Below the pieces are notes generated by a model. It was not told where the DNA came from and made no database searches. It saw only the letters and a list, made by a program, of their open reading frames with translations. Shown in pieces: positions 6,695-13,943 of a DNA stretch of 15,747 nt (position 1 is the stretch's first letter; each line of letters begins with the position of its first letter). The DNA is from Actinomycetota bacterium (GTDB lineage: Bacteria; Actinomycetota; Acidimicrobiia; IMCC26256; PALSA-610). A program made the position numbers and the translations under genes. The stretch is from positions 1 through 15,747 of the forward strand of contig SXJQ01000081.1 of the NCBI GenBank assembly GCA_005779345.1, given 5' to 3'.

Positions 6695-7255
6695 TCACAC
6701 TCCCCGGAGCGATGCTGCCGTCACGAACACGTTGCGGGCGGCGAGCGGCGGCGGTGTCTCGACGAAGACGAAGGGTCGGATGGAGCGACGCCGGCTGACG
6801 AACCACACCTCGTCGAGCGATCGTCCCGGCGCAGCCGACCATGCCGGCGTTGGGCGCCCCTGCTCGCGGGCCAGCCACTCGACGACACCGCCGATGAGCG
6901 CATCCCAGCGATGGTCGTTGGTCGACCCGGGATCGACGCCGAGCGCGTCGATCCCGATGCGGCCGGCGCGCACTGCGTCGGCGAACTCGGCGACGAGGCG
7001 CAGCGCGTAGGCTTCATCACCTTCGGCGAGGGCGGCTCGGATCGTGCCGACTCGTTCGAGGAACGTCGTCGTGCCCTTGGCCACGATGCCGATCTCTCGC
7101 TCCGCAACCGCGGCGAGGCGCTGCAGTGTCTCGAGCCCTGGGTCGGTCCGTTCATGCTCGTAGGCCGACAACCGTGGGCGGGAGGTGGCAGCGCGCGCCG
7201 CGAACTCCGCCTGGGTGTAGCCCGAATCGGCCCGCAGCCGTGCGACCAACGACAT
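6695..7255 (-). CDS. XRE-family HTH regulator, probable antitoxin of the nucleotidyltransferase pair
   Basis: This 186-residue protein starts with a clear Cro/C1-type helix-turn-helix: MSLVARLRADSGYTQAEFAA, then RAATSRPRLSAYEHERTDPG and LETLQRLAAVAE (residues 1-53). The remainder is a separate helical and strand domain ending in FVFVETPPPLAARNVFVTAA. This may contact the toxin; I know no name for it. The ATG at 7255 is well supported, because TACACT (minus strand, 7262-7267) ends six bases upstream, giving a leaderless transcript. The box is covered by an 8-6-8 dyad, a probable autorepression site. The downstream nucleotidyltransferase begins one base after its stop. Confidence 0.82.
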   Translation of the reverse strand: MSLVARLRADSGYTQAEFAARAATSRPRLSAYEHERTDPGLETLQRLAAVAEREIGIVAKGTTTFLERVGTIRAALAEGDEAYALRLVAEFADAVRAGRIGIDALGVDPGSTNDHRWDALIGGVVEWLAREQGRPTPAWSAAPGRSLDEVWFVSRRRSIRPFVFVETPPPLAARNVFVTAASLRGV

Positions 7256-7261
7256 GCCGAG

Positions 7262-7283
7262 AGTGTATCGAATCTGATACGCT
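7262..7283 (-). promoter_or_regulatory. Leaderless promoter and dyad operator of the XRE gene
   Basis: On the minus strand the sequence reads AGCGTATC, six bases, GATACACT. The arms match in seven of eight positions, with a perfect GTATC/GATAC core. The right arm contains TACACT, a -10-like box whose end is six bases before the ATG at 7255. The dyad's outer edge touches the TAA stop of the SRPBCC gene upstream, so the promoter fits into a gap of 27 bases. Autoregulation by the XRE protein is the likely use. Confidence 0.6.
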
Positions 7284-7777
7284 TACAGCGCCTTTGCGAT
7301 TTCGACGAGTTGGTCGAGCGCCACGCCCCAGCCCTCGGCGAATCCCATTTCTTCGTGGCGCTTGCAGGTGTCGACGTCGCGGTGGATCGCGATCGCTCGG
7401 TAGCGCGTCCCGCCGCGGCCGTTGGAGGCGAGCTCGATCACGGCGGTCATCTGGAGTTCGTCGGGGTCGCCGACGTTCGGGCGAAAGTCGGCTCCGAGTA
7501 CCGACGTCCACGACAGCTTCGTGTTCGGCACCACCTCCAGGTAGCAGCCGACGTTGTCGAACTCCTCGCCTTCGGGCGAACGCATGATGGTGTGGAACCT
7601 CCCGCCCGGACGCAGGTCGATCGCACAGTGCGGGGTCTCGTAGGGCTTGGGGCAGAACCACTGGCGCAGCAGATCGGGTTCGGTCCAGGCACGCCACACG
7701 AGTTCGGGCGGGACGTCGACCTCGCGTTCGAGGACGAGGTCGAGAGCCGGGTCGACGGGGTAGGGCGTGAACGTCAT
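7283..7777 (-). CDS. SRPBCC / AHSA1-like (YndB, CalC family) protein
   Basis: This 164-residue protein of the Aha1-C/START-like group opens with LDLVLEREVDVPPELVWRAW and TEPDLLRQWFCPKPY, the standard beginning of these proteins, in which a tryptophan follows the first helix. A GGRFHTIM strand and EFDNVGCYLEVVPNTKLSWT follow. The last helix (FAEGWGVALDQLVEIAKAL) contains the typical GW-x2-(A/L)LDxL pattern. These proteins bind small hydrophobic ligands; none can be named. The gene follows an ArsR regulator by 13 bases, with AAGGAG overlapping the regulator's stop codon. The ArsR-SRPBCC pairing is common in actinobacteria and suggests that the regulator controls this gene. Confidence 0.88.
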   Translation of the reverse strand: MTFTPYPVDPALDLVLEREVDVPPELVWRAWTEPDLLRQWFCPKPYETPHCAIDLRPGGRFHTIMRSPEGEEFDNVGCYLEVVPNTKLSWTSVLGADFRPNVGDPDELQMTAVIELASNGRGGTRYRAIAIHRDVDTCKRHEEMGFAEGWGVALDQLVEIAKAL

Positions 7778-7790
7778 CGGTCGTGCTCCT

Positions 7791-8126
7791 TCAGGGTGAG
7801 GACGCCAGATTGCGGACGAATGCGTCGAGGCGGTCGAGGCGCTGCTCCCACTGGCGTCGCTGTTCGGCGAGCCAGGTGTCGGCGGGGTCGAGCGCGTCCG
7901 GCACGAGTTCGTAGGTGCGGACGCGTCCGGTCTTGGTCGATCGCACCACGCCGGCGTCGGCGAGCACGCCGAGGTGCTGGGTGAACGACGGGAGCGACAG
8001 GTCGAACGGGCGCGCGAGTTCCATCGTGGTGGTCGCGCCGGCGCTCAACCGTTCGACGACGCCGCGCCGTGTCGGGTCGGCGAGTGCGTGGAACACGTGG
8101 TCGAGGCTCGCACGATACTTAGGCAT
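7791..8126 (-). CDS. ArsR-family winged-helix transcriptional repressor
   Basis: This 111-residue protein has the ArsR/SmtB winged HTH. VFHALADPTRRGVVERLSAG spans residues 11-30, the recognition helix region is LSLPSFTQHLGVLADAGVV, and the wing is RSTKTGRVRTYELVP. It has no cysteines, so it is not a classical metal sensor. It belongs with the ArsR proteins that accompany SRPBCC genes and have unknown signals. The ATG at 8126 sits at the centre of a 34-bp palindrome that also holds the -10-like GATACT, ending seven bases upstream. Transcription is probably leaderless and directly self-repressed. It is the first gene of a two-gene operon. Confidence 0.9.
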   Translation of the reverse strand: MPKYRASLDHVFHALADPTRRGVVERLSAGATTTMELARPFDLSLPSFTQHLGVLADAGVVRSTKTGRVRTYELVPDALDPADTWLAEQRRQWEQRLDRLDAFVRNLASSP

Positions 8127-8143
8127 ATGCCGAAGTATCGCGC
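8110..8143. promoter_or_regulatory. 34-bp near-perfect palindrome over the ArsR promoter and start codon
   Basis: The left arm is GCaCGATACTTaGGCAT and the right arm ATGCCgAAGTATCGcGC. They pair in 15 of 17 positions with no spacer. The axis lies between 8126 and 8127, so the ArsR ATG (minus strand) is the first codon of one arm. GATACT within the other arm acts as a -10 box seven bases before the ATG. Repressor bound here would cover both the promoter and the start. The palindrome makes both strands encode Met-Pro-Lys-Tyr-Arg-Ala outward from the centre. Confidence 0.75.
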
Positions 8144-8248
8144 TCTACGACCCCGTGGTCAAGGGTCGCGTCGAGCGTCGGGTCAGCGTGGCGCGTTCTG
8201 GCATTCGTACGTTCCTCGCCCGAGCGATGACGGCCCCGGCCGCGCGGT

Positions 8249-8656
8249 TCAGGGGATCTGCCACCAGCGGTCGGCGAGTCCAGGCGCTACTACCAGTATT
8301 CCTGCATCATCTGTCGCTTCGGCGAGTCGTCCGTCGTAGGTCACAACTGCCTCGAGTCCGTCGCCCAGCTCCAGCGCTGCGGCGAGATGCAATGCATCCA
8401 ACGACCGCAAGCGCGGCGAGCCGATGGATCGGGCCGACTCGAATGTCGTCTCCGAGGGCACGACCAACGTGACCGCCTCGAGCTGCTGGTCGATCAGTTC
8501 GGCGGGTATCCCGAGGCGCAGCGCCGCCCGATGGGCTTCGACTGCCAGAAGTGTCGATGCCCAAAGGTCGGCGTCGCTCGTGTAGCGGCGAAGTGCACGG
8601 GAGTGGGCTTCCTCGACGACGAGTTTCAGGAATGCCGAGGTGTCGAGGTACAGCAC
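8249..8656 (-). CDS. vapC: PIN-domain toxin ribonuclease, VapC-like (second pair)
   Basis: This 135-residue PIN nuclease has D5 in LYLDTSAFLKLVVEE, E40 in STLLAVEAHRAA, D87 in RLRSLDALHLAAALELG and D108 in VVTYDGRLAEA. These are the four acidic positions expected for metal binding. The LYLDTSAFLKL opening and the SLDALHLAAA helix mark the subgroup of VapC toxins that differs from the first pair in this window, so the two modules are not recent copies of each other. The GTG start lies six bases after the antitoxin stop. The target RNA is unknown. The 122 bases between this gene and the ArsR start hold only the palindrome and no clear terminator. Confidence 0.88.
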   Translation of the reverse strand: MLYLDTSAFLKLVVEEAHSRALRRYTSDADLWASTLLAVEAHRAALRLGIPAELIDQQLEAVTLVVPSETTFESARSIGSPRLRSLDALHLAAALELGDGLEAVVTYDGRLAEATDDAGILVVAPGLADRWWQIP

Positions 8657-8662
8657 GCTCGT

Positions 8663-8926
8663 TCAGCGATCGCTGCGCAGGTCATCCAGCACGTCGCCCG
8701 ACAGCGTGTCGACTCGAATCGCCGGCGGCAGGTCAGCAACGCTGCGCGACGCTGGCCGCACGCGGCCCGAAGCGACCAATGCCGCCGCGCCCCCGACGGC
8801 CGTCGGCGGTACCAATACTGCAGCGAGCCGGCCGCGATCAGTGATTCCGACCTGCTCGCCGTTGCGCACGCGCCGGATCACCGCCGACGCATGCTGTTGG
8901 AGTTCGCGGATCGGCACCGTCTTCAT
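8663..8926 (-). CDS. Type II antitoxin, Phd/YefM family (second pair)
   Basis: From the ATG at 8926 the protein has 87 residues. The Phd-type N-terminus reads MKTVPIRELQQHASAVIRRV, then NGEQVGITDRGRLAAVLVPP (to residue 40), the hallmark helix and strand of this family. The C-terminal half, from about residue 45, is the toxin-binding tail and contains ASRSVADLPPAIRVDTL. The reading frame could begin 14 codons earlier, but the family alignment starts at this ATG and a weak -10-like TACGTT (8935-8940, minus strand) ends eight bases before it. The toxin gene follows after six bases. Confidence 0.85.
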   Translation of the reverse strand: MKTVPIRELQQHASAVIRRVRNGEQVGITDRGRLAAVLVPPTAVGGAAALVASGRVRPASRSVADLPPAIRVDTLSGDVLDDLRSDR

Positions 8927-8944
8927 GTGCGTCGAACGTAGCAC
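8927..8944 (-). promoter_or_regulatory. Probable near-leaderless promoter and short dyad of the second antitoxin
   Basis: Immediately upstream of the antitoxin ATG the minus strand reads GTGC, ten bases, GCAC, with TACGTT inside the ten-base spacer. The box ends eight bases before the ATG. Both the box (TAnnnT only) and the four-base arms are weak, so this is supported mainly by its resemblance in layout to the other modules of the window. Confidence 0.35.
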
Positions 8945-9016
8945 ATCCGGAGCGACCGGACGCCGCACCCCTCGCGGCGGCGCAACGATCGTGCAAATGC
9001 GGCGTCTCCGAAGGTG

Positions 9017-12000
9017 TCAAGCCTCGGGTCGAAGGGCTCGCGCCTGTGCGAGTTCGCGGCGCAACGCCGGCACCTCGAGCGTGCCGAGGGCGGCCTCGGC
9101 CGCATCGAGGAGATCTCCGGCCCGGTTCGCGTCACCGATGCCGGCGTGCAACGCGGCGCGCTCGATGCAGCAGCGACCGAGCCACAGGGGCGATGCGATT
9201 CGCTGCGCGACTTCCGTCGCTGCGGCGAAGTGACGATCCGCTGCCGCGACATCGCCGGTCGTTGCCTCGAGGATCGCGAGCAACCGATCGCTCGGGCCGA
9301 GTGCGATGCCGCCCGTGAACGTCATGGTGCCCCGGTCGCCACTCGACGCGAGCCAGGGGAGGAGTTCGTTCGCTGCGGCGACGTCGCGGACGCGAGCCGC
9401 GGTCTCGGCGAGGAAGGCGATCGAGATCGGCCACGACGAGTCGTCGGGCAGGTTCGCCAGGCCGCGCGCGCGGATCGCGTCGAGTCGGGCCGCGGCCTCG
9501 TCGAGGTCGCCGATCGCCGCGTGCCCGTAACAGGCGATCGAACGAGCGGCGTCGTTGCCCGGTGTCGCGTCGACGAACGCGCTGAGGTCGCCGACGACGG
9601 CCTCGAGCCGATCGAGTTCGCGCAGCACGGCGAACCGCTGCAGCGCGCGGTAGTTCCGACCTTCGACGACGCCGGAGCGTTTGGACGACGTCGCCATCTC
9701 GACCGAGTATGCCTCGGCGGCAGCGAGTCGACCGTCGAGCAGCGCCACCAGTTGGAGGAGGTGATAGCTGAGCCAGCGCGCCTCGCCGAATTCGAAGGTG
9801 GCTGCGAGTTGTTCCAGCGAGTCACTCGCGATGCGGATGCCCTCGCCGTCGGCGATCAACAGCCGGTAGAAGGCCTCGACGAACAGCGCACGCGCACGTG
9901 CGTCGATGTCGCCCGAGATCGCAGCTTGGCGGTTCGTCGCGGCGACCACGGTCTCGAAGGTGGCGGTTCCCGATTCGCTCATGGCCGTGCGCCGCGCGCC
10001 GTTGAACCAGTTCTTCCCGACCTGCGCGAGCGTGGTGGGGTCGTCGGACGCGACCGCCAACGCGAACGCGTCGTCGAGGAGCTGCGCGCGTCGTTCGTTG
10101 TCGCCGATGAACACGAGCTCGACGGCGAGCGCACCCATGACCCGAGCGCGCAACGCGTCGCCGCCGTGGCCCTCGCCGATCTCATCCCGGCCGAGCTCGG
10201 CGAGCACGAAGTCGAGCGCTTCGATCTTGTCGGGATGGGCGACATCGTCACGCGTGTACGAGCGACGTTCGTCGATGAGGAGCGCCTCGGCCATGGCCTC
10301 GTACAAGCCGTGTGCGCGGGCACGGTTCGCGGCCCGCATCACCGTGTCGTGCAGCTGGTCGGCGGCGACGACCCAGAGCACTCGCGCCAACCGCGTGAGG
10401 ATGTCGACCTCGGTGGCGGCGTGCGTCGGGTCGTGGTCGTCGGGGTCGAGGTGCTCGAGCGCGCGCCGATACCAGTGGGCCGCATCGTCGGGCGCCGCCG
10501 CGGCTGCGGCAGCATCGCCGGCCCGCACCGCGTAGTGCACCGCCTGGTCGAGCGCGCCCGCGGCGGCCGCCTCGCCGAAATGAAAGGCGAGCTCGGTCAG
10601 CACCGGGTCGAGACGCCCCGCACACACGGTCTCGATGGCTTCGCCGATCTTGCGATGCATCCGGATCCGGCGAGTGGTCGTGAGTTCTTCGAGGAGGGTC
10701 GAGCGAACGAGTGCGTGACCGAAGCGATAGCGGTCCATCCCCACCTCGACGACGAGTCCGGCGCCGCGCGCTTCGTCGAAGGCGTCGAGCACGTCGTCTT
10801 CGTCGAGACCGGCAACCAGGCTCACGACCCGGACGTCGAACTCGGCACCGACCACCGCCGCGATCGCCATCATCTTCTGCGTGGTCTCGGCGAGTCGCGT
10901 GATGCGCCGTCCGACGACCTCGCGGATGCCCTCGGGCAGGCCGACGTCGTCGAGGGTGAGGTCGCTCGTCCACCGGCCGTCGCGGTGCACGAGTGCTCCG
11001 GTCTCGACGAGGTGGCGCACGATCTCGCCGACGAAGAACGGGTTGCCGGAGGTCTCACGGTGGACCGCCTCCGCGAGCGCGAGGCCCGCGTCGTCGAGGT
11101 CGTGACCACCGGCGCGGACCAGGAGCTGGATCACACCATCGGCGTCGAGGCCGTCGATCGCGATCCGTTGCACGTCGCTGCGGCGGCGCAGCTCGGCGAG
11201 GGTCGCCGCGAGCGGGTGGGACCGGTCGAGGTCGGTGTCGCGATACGTCCCGAGCAACATCACCCGGTCGTTCGCGGTCTCGCTGATGACATGGCGGAAC
11301 AGCGCGAGCGTCGGGACGTCGGCCCAGTGGAGGTCGTCGAGCACGAACAGCAGCGGCGTGGCTGCCGCCGTCGCGCGGATCCATCCGGTCACTGCCTCGA
11401 ACAGACGGGCACGTTCGGTCTCGGGGTCGGACCGCGGCGGTTCGTGGCCGGGCAGCCGCAACGCCATCTCGGGCGCCAGCCGCACGAGATCGCCCGCGAG
11501 GCGGCCGAACCACGTCGTCGGCGCCGCCTCCGCGCCCAACTCGACCTGGAAGCGGAGTGCCTCGACGAACGGCTGGAACGCGAGCCCGAGGTCCTCGTCG
11601 CAGCGCCCGGCGAGCACCAGGGCACCGTGATCCTGCGCGACGAGCGCGAGTTCGGTGCTGAGCCGCGTCTTGCCGACGCCCGGCTCACCCGCGAGCAGCA
11701 CGACGCGGCGCGAGCCCTCGGCCGCCTCCTTCCATTCGGCGATGAGCCCGTCGAGCAGTTCCGAGCGACCCGAGAGTGGGAAGACCGAGGGAGCCGCCAA
11801 CACCGGCGGCAACGGAACGACACCCAACGTCGGAGTCGATGGGGCGGCGAGCGGTTCCCAGGTGACGGCCGCGGTGGGCACGGTGCCGGGGATGCCCTTG
11901 AGCTCGAGGTCGCCGTGCACCACGAACTCGTACCCGCCGCGCCCACGCGCGAGGTGGCGCACGATGTCGGCGCAGAGGATCTGACCGCCGGTCGCCGCGG

Positions 12001-12379
12001 CCTCCAGGCGTTGTGCTTCGATCACCGGGAGTCCGAAGCAGTCGTCGCCCTCGAACGTGACATCGCCGACGCTGACACCGACCCGCACCTCGATGCGTTC
12101 CGATCCGGCGCGCCGGTTGTGCACATCGACTGCTTGCTGGATCGACACGGCCGCACCCACCGCGTCGACCGCGGCCGAGAACGTGGCCATCACACCATCG
12201 CCGGTGTGTTTGACGACGGTGCCGCGGTGCACTTCGATCGCGGCGCGGACGAAGCCGTCGTGCGTGCCGCGCAGTCGGTCGGCCGCCTCCTCACCGATGC
12301 GGGCGCGCAGCGCCGTCGAACCGACGACATCGGTGAACAAGACGGTTGCCGTGTCGACGCGGCCGTCGTCACCGGTCAT
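9017..12379 (-). CDS. Class III adenylate/guanylate cyclase - AAA ATPase - TPR regulator
   Basis: This 1120-residue multidomain signalling protein has three parts. Residues 1-175 are a class III cyclase: metal aspartates D17 (LFTDVVGST) and D61 (KHTGDGVMATF), ATP-type specificity residues K57 and D113, and transition-state R124. The usual asparagine is I120 (GLPVIEAQRL), so activity may be low. Residues about 200-500 are a STAND/AAA-type ATPase with Walker A GEPGVGKTRL (231-240) and Walker B LLFVLDDLHWAD (343-354). The rest, to the end, is alanine-rich helical repeat of TPR type, without a LuxR DNA-binding end. Mycobacteria and relatives have many such proteins, presumed ATP-driven signal switches. 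The ATG at 12379 is chosen for the MTGDDGRVDTATVLFTDVV alignment and a GGAG eight bases upstream. In-frame codons run further upstream through 18-bp repeats. Confidence 0.9.
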   Translation of the reverse strand: MTGDDGRVDTATVLFTDVVGSTALRARIGEEAADRLRGTHDGFVRAAIEVHRGTVVKHTGDGVMATFSAAVDAVGAAVSIQQAVDVHNRRAGSERIEVRVGVSVGDVTFEGDDCFGLPVIEAQRLEAAATGGQILCADIVRHLARGRGGYEFVVHGDLELKGIPGTVPTAAVTWEPLAAPSTPTLGVVPLPPVLAAPSVFPLSGRSELLDGLIAEWKEAAEGSRRVVLLAGEPGVGKTRLSTELALVAQDHGALVLAGRCDEDLGLAFQPFVEALRFQVELGAEAAPTTWFGRLAGDLVRLAPEMALRLPGHEPPRSDPETERARLFEAVTGWIRATAAATPLLFVLDDLHWADVPTLALFRHVISETANDRVMLLGTYRDTDLDRSHPLAATLAELRRRSDVQRIAIDGLDADGVIQLLVRAGGHDLDDAGLALAEAVHRETSGNPFFVGEIVRHLVETGALVHRDGRWTSDLTLDDVGLPEGIREVVGRRITRLAETTQKMMAIAAVVGAEFDVRVVSLVAGLDEDDVLDAFDEARGAGLVVEVGMDRYRFGHALVRSTLLEELTTTRRIRMHRKIGEAIETVCAGRLDPVLTELAFHFGEAAAAGALDQAVHYAVRAGDAAAAAAAPDDAAHWYRRALEHLDPDDHDPTHAATEVDILTRLARVLWVVAADQLHDTVMRAANRARAHGLYEAMAEALLIDERRSYTRDDVAHPDKIEALDFVLAELGRDEIGEGHGGDALRARVMGALAVELVFIGDNERRAQLLDDAFALAVASDDPTTLAQVGKNWFNGARRTAMSESGTATFETVVAATNRQAAISGDIDARARALFVEAFYRLLIADGEGIRIASDSLEQLAATFEFGEARWLSYHLLQLVALLDGRLAAAEAYSVEMATSSKRSGVVEGRNYRALQRFAVLRELDRLEAVVGDLSAFVDATPGNDAARSIACYGHAAIGDLDEAAARLDAIRARGLANLPDDSSWPISIAFLAETAARVRDVAAANELLPWLASSGDRGTMTFTGGIALGPSDRLLAILEATTGDVAAADRHFAAATEVAQRIASPLWLGRCCIERAALHAGIGDANRAGDLLDAAEAALGTLEVPALRRELAQARALRPEA

Positions 12380-12410
12380 CGCGCGGCTCCGCCGATCGGT
12401 CCGCCGCTCG

Positions 12411-12463
12411 ACCAGATCCGTCGACCAGACCAGATCCGTCGACCACACCAGATCCGTCGACCC
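12411..12463. repeat. Three tandem 18-bp direct repeats upstream of the cyclase gene
   Basis: The 16-base string ACCAGATCCGTCGACC occurs perfectly at 12411-12426, 12429-12444 and 12447-12462. The period is exactly 18, and the two linker bases vary (AG, then AC). They lie 32 to 84 bases before the cyclase ATG. Each unit contains the palindrome GTCGAC. They could be a row of regulator sites, part of the mRNA leader, or a simple repeat expansion. Three copies without variable spacers of useful length rules out a CRISPR array. Confidence 0.9.
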
Positions 12464-12492
12464 GACCGCCCACCATCACCCACCACCCGAGC

Positions 12493-12498
12493 ATTGTC
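12493..12498 (-). promoter_or_regulatory. Possible extended -10 box for the cyclase gene
   Basis: On the minus strand TGC-GACAAT has the TGn extension and four of six -10 positions. Transcription would start near 12486, giving a leader of about 107 bases that includes all three 18-bp repeats. No -35 is seen, so this is a weak call. Confidence 0.28.
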
Positions 12499-12539
12499 GC
12501 ACGACTCGGAGCATCCGGGTCGGGGATGGTCACAACGGG

Positions 12540-13943
12540 TCAGCGGGCGAGGCGTGCGAGTTCGATGGCGGAGCGGCGCATGTGCTCGACGATGCGGGCG
12601 GGGTCGCCGGCGACGTCGGGGTCGACGGTGATGCCGACGCCGAGCGTGTCGGCATAGGAGAGCACGCCGACGATGAGCGCGATGTTGCCGACGCCGGTGA
12701 TGAAGGGGTGCAGGCCGAGGAGGCGTGACTCGCCGAGGTAGAGCGGCTCGCGGGAGCCGGGGATGTTCGAGACCGCGAGATTGACCAACGGCTGTCGGCG
12801 CAGCGCCCACGGGGCCATGACCCGCAGCGCCGGGATCGGGACCAGGTCGGCGACCGAGAAGAGATGGGGGAGCAGCGAGGTCGCGGGCGATGCCGGGCGT
12901 TGATGCATGCGAGCGTGGATGAGACCGACTCGTTCGAGAGGATCGTCGACGGCCACCGGGAGCGCGACGCTCGTGATCGAGAACCGGTTGCCCGGCTCGG
13001 GGTCGGTGCGGTCGGTACTACCGATCGGCACGAGGGCACGCGGTTCGGGGCCGCTCGGGTCGAAGCAGTCGGTGGCATCGAGTTCGGCGCGCAGCGCACC
13101 GGTGACGATCGCGAGCACGACGTCGTTCACGGTGGCGTCGCAGGCTCGTTTCACGGCGATGATGTCGGACATCGGCAACGTGTCCCACGCGAATGCTCGC
13201 CGCGTGCCGACCGGACCGGTGATCGCGAGCGACGGCGCGATCGGGAGTCGTGCACCCGGGACGGACCGCACCGCCTGCGCGGCGAAGCGCGCGTTCGCGA
13301 CGGCCCGCCGCGGGTCGAGCACCTGGCGGATCGCGGCGCTTGCGAGGGCAATCCGGCGGCCGGCACGGTCGAGGAGCGCGATCGCGTTCCGTCGACCGGC
13401 TGCGGGCTCGGGTTGCGGGGTCCAGTGGCTCGCCGTTCGCCGCGGCGGGCTGGGCGCGGCGCTCAACAGCAGGGTCGCGGCGTCGTAGAGCGCGAGCCCG
13501 TCGGCCATCACATGATGTGCGCGAACGACGACCGCGATCACGTCGTCGTCGTAGCCGTCGACGACATGGATGTCCCACAGCGGGTGGGCGACGTCCATCG
13601 GCTCGCTCAAGAGGCGGTCGAGGAACGTGCGCAAGGCTGCCGGTCCGCCCGGCGCGGGAAGCGTCACGAGCGGGGTATGACGGGCGAGGTCGAAGTCGGT
13701 GTCGTCGACCCACACCGGCGCGGCGAGGTCGGCCCAGGTCGGGGCGATCCGCTGGCGGAAGCGTGGGACGGCGTCGAGCTGCGACGCGACATGGGAGCGC
13801 AGCGCGGCCAAGCGCACCCGTCCGCGCCGGTCGCGCAACGGGGCCGCGTCGAAGAAGCACAGCGCGCCGATCTGCAACTGCGCGCCGTCGGGTTCGGCAC
13901 ACAAGAGCGCGACGTCCTCGGCGCGCATCGACTGCATGGTCAC
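12540..13943 (-). CDS. WS/DGAT-type O-acyltransferase (wax ester synthase / diacylglycerol acyltransferase)
   Basis: From the GTG at 13943 this protein has 467 residues, the usual size for bacterial WS/DGAT enzymes. These transfer acyl groups from acyl-CoA to alcohols or diacylglycerol for storage lipid. The catalytic motif HHxxxDG is HHVMADG at residues 143-149. Other family marks are PLWDIHVVDGYDDD just before it, a C-terminal NDVVLAIVTGALRAEL segment and LVNLAVSNIPGSREPLYLGE. The N-terminus MQSMRAEDVALL, followed by QIGALCFFD, also fits. The GTG overlaps the stop of the alpha/beta hydrolase (GTGA), although an ATG two codons later is equally possible. Being coupled to a hydrolase suggests paired making and breaking of acyl esters. 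Confidence 0.9.
   Translation of the reverse strand: MTMQSMRAEDVALLCAEPDGAQLQIGALCFFDAAPLRDRRGRVRLAALRSHVASQLDAVPRFRQRIAPTWADLAAPVWVDDTDFDLARHTPLVTLPAPGGPAALRTFLDRLLSEPMDVAHPLWDIHVVDGYDDDVIAVVVRAHHVMADGLALYDAATLLLSAAPSPPRRTASHWTPQPEPAAGRRNAIALLDRAGRRIALASAAIRQVLDPRRAVANARFAAQAVRSVPGARLPIAPSLAITGPVGTRRAFAWDTLPMSDIIAVKRACDATVNDVVLAIVTGALRAELDATDCFDPSGPEPRALVPIGSTDRTDPEPGNRFSITSVALPVAVDDPLERVGLIHARMHQRPASPATSLLPHLFSVADLVPIPALRVMAPWALRRQPLVNLAVSNIPGSREPLYLGESRLLGLHPFITGVGNIALIVGVLSYADTLGVGITVDPDVAGDPARIVEHMRRSAIELARLAR

Noticed and set aside
8127..8339. A + strand frame starting with the mirrored Met-Pro-Lys-Tyr-Arg-Ala of the ArsR palindrome
   Set aside because: Similarity ends with the palindrome arm. 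The rest is arginine/serine-rich and runs antisense into the second PIN toxin gene, so it is a by-product of symmetry.
12411..12463. CRISPR array
   Set aside because: Three copies of 16 bases separated by only two bases leave no spacers, and no cas gene is nearby.
9014..12631. A 1205-codon open frame on the + strand opposite the cyclase gene
   Set aside because: The minus strand has cyclase, Walker and TPR motifs throughout. The + frame has arginine-rich low-complexity translation with no domain, as expected from antisense of GC-rich codons.
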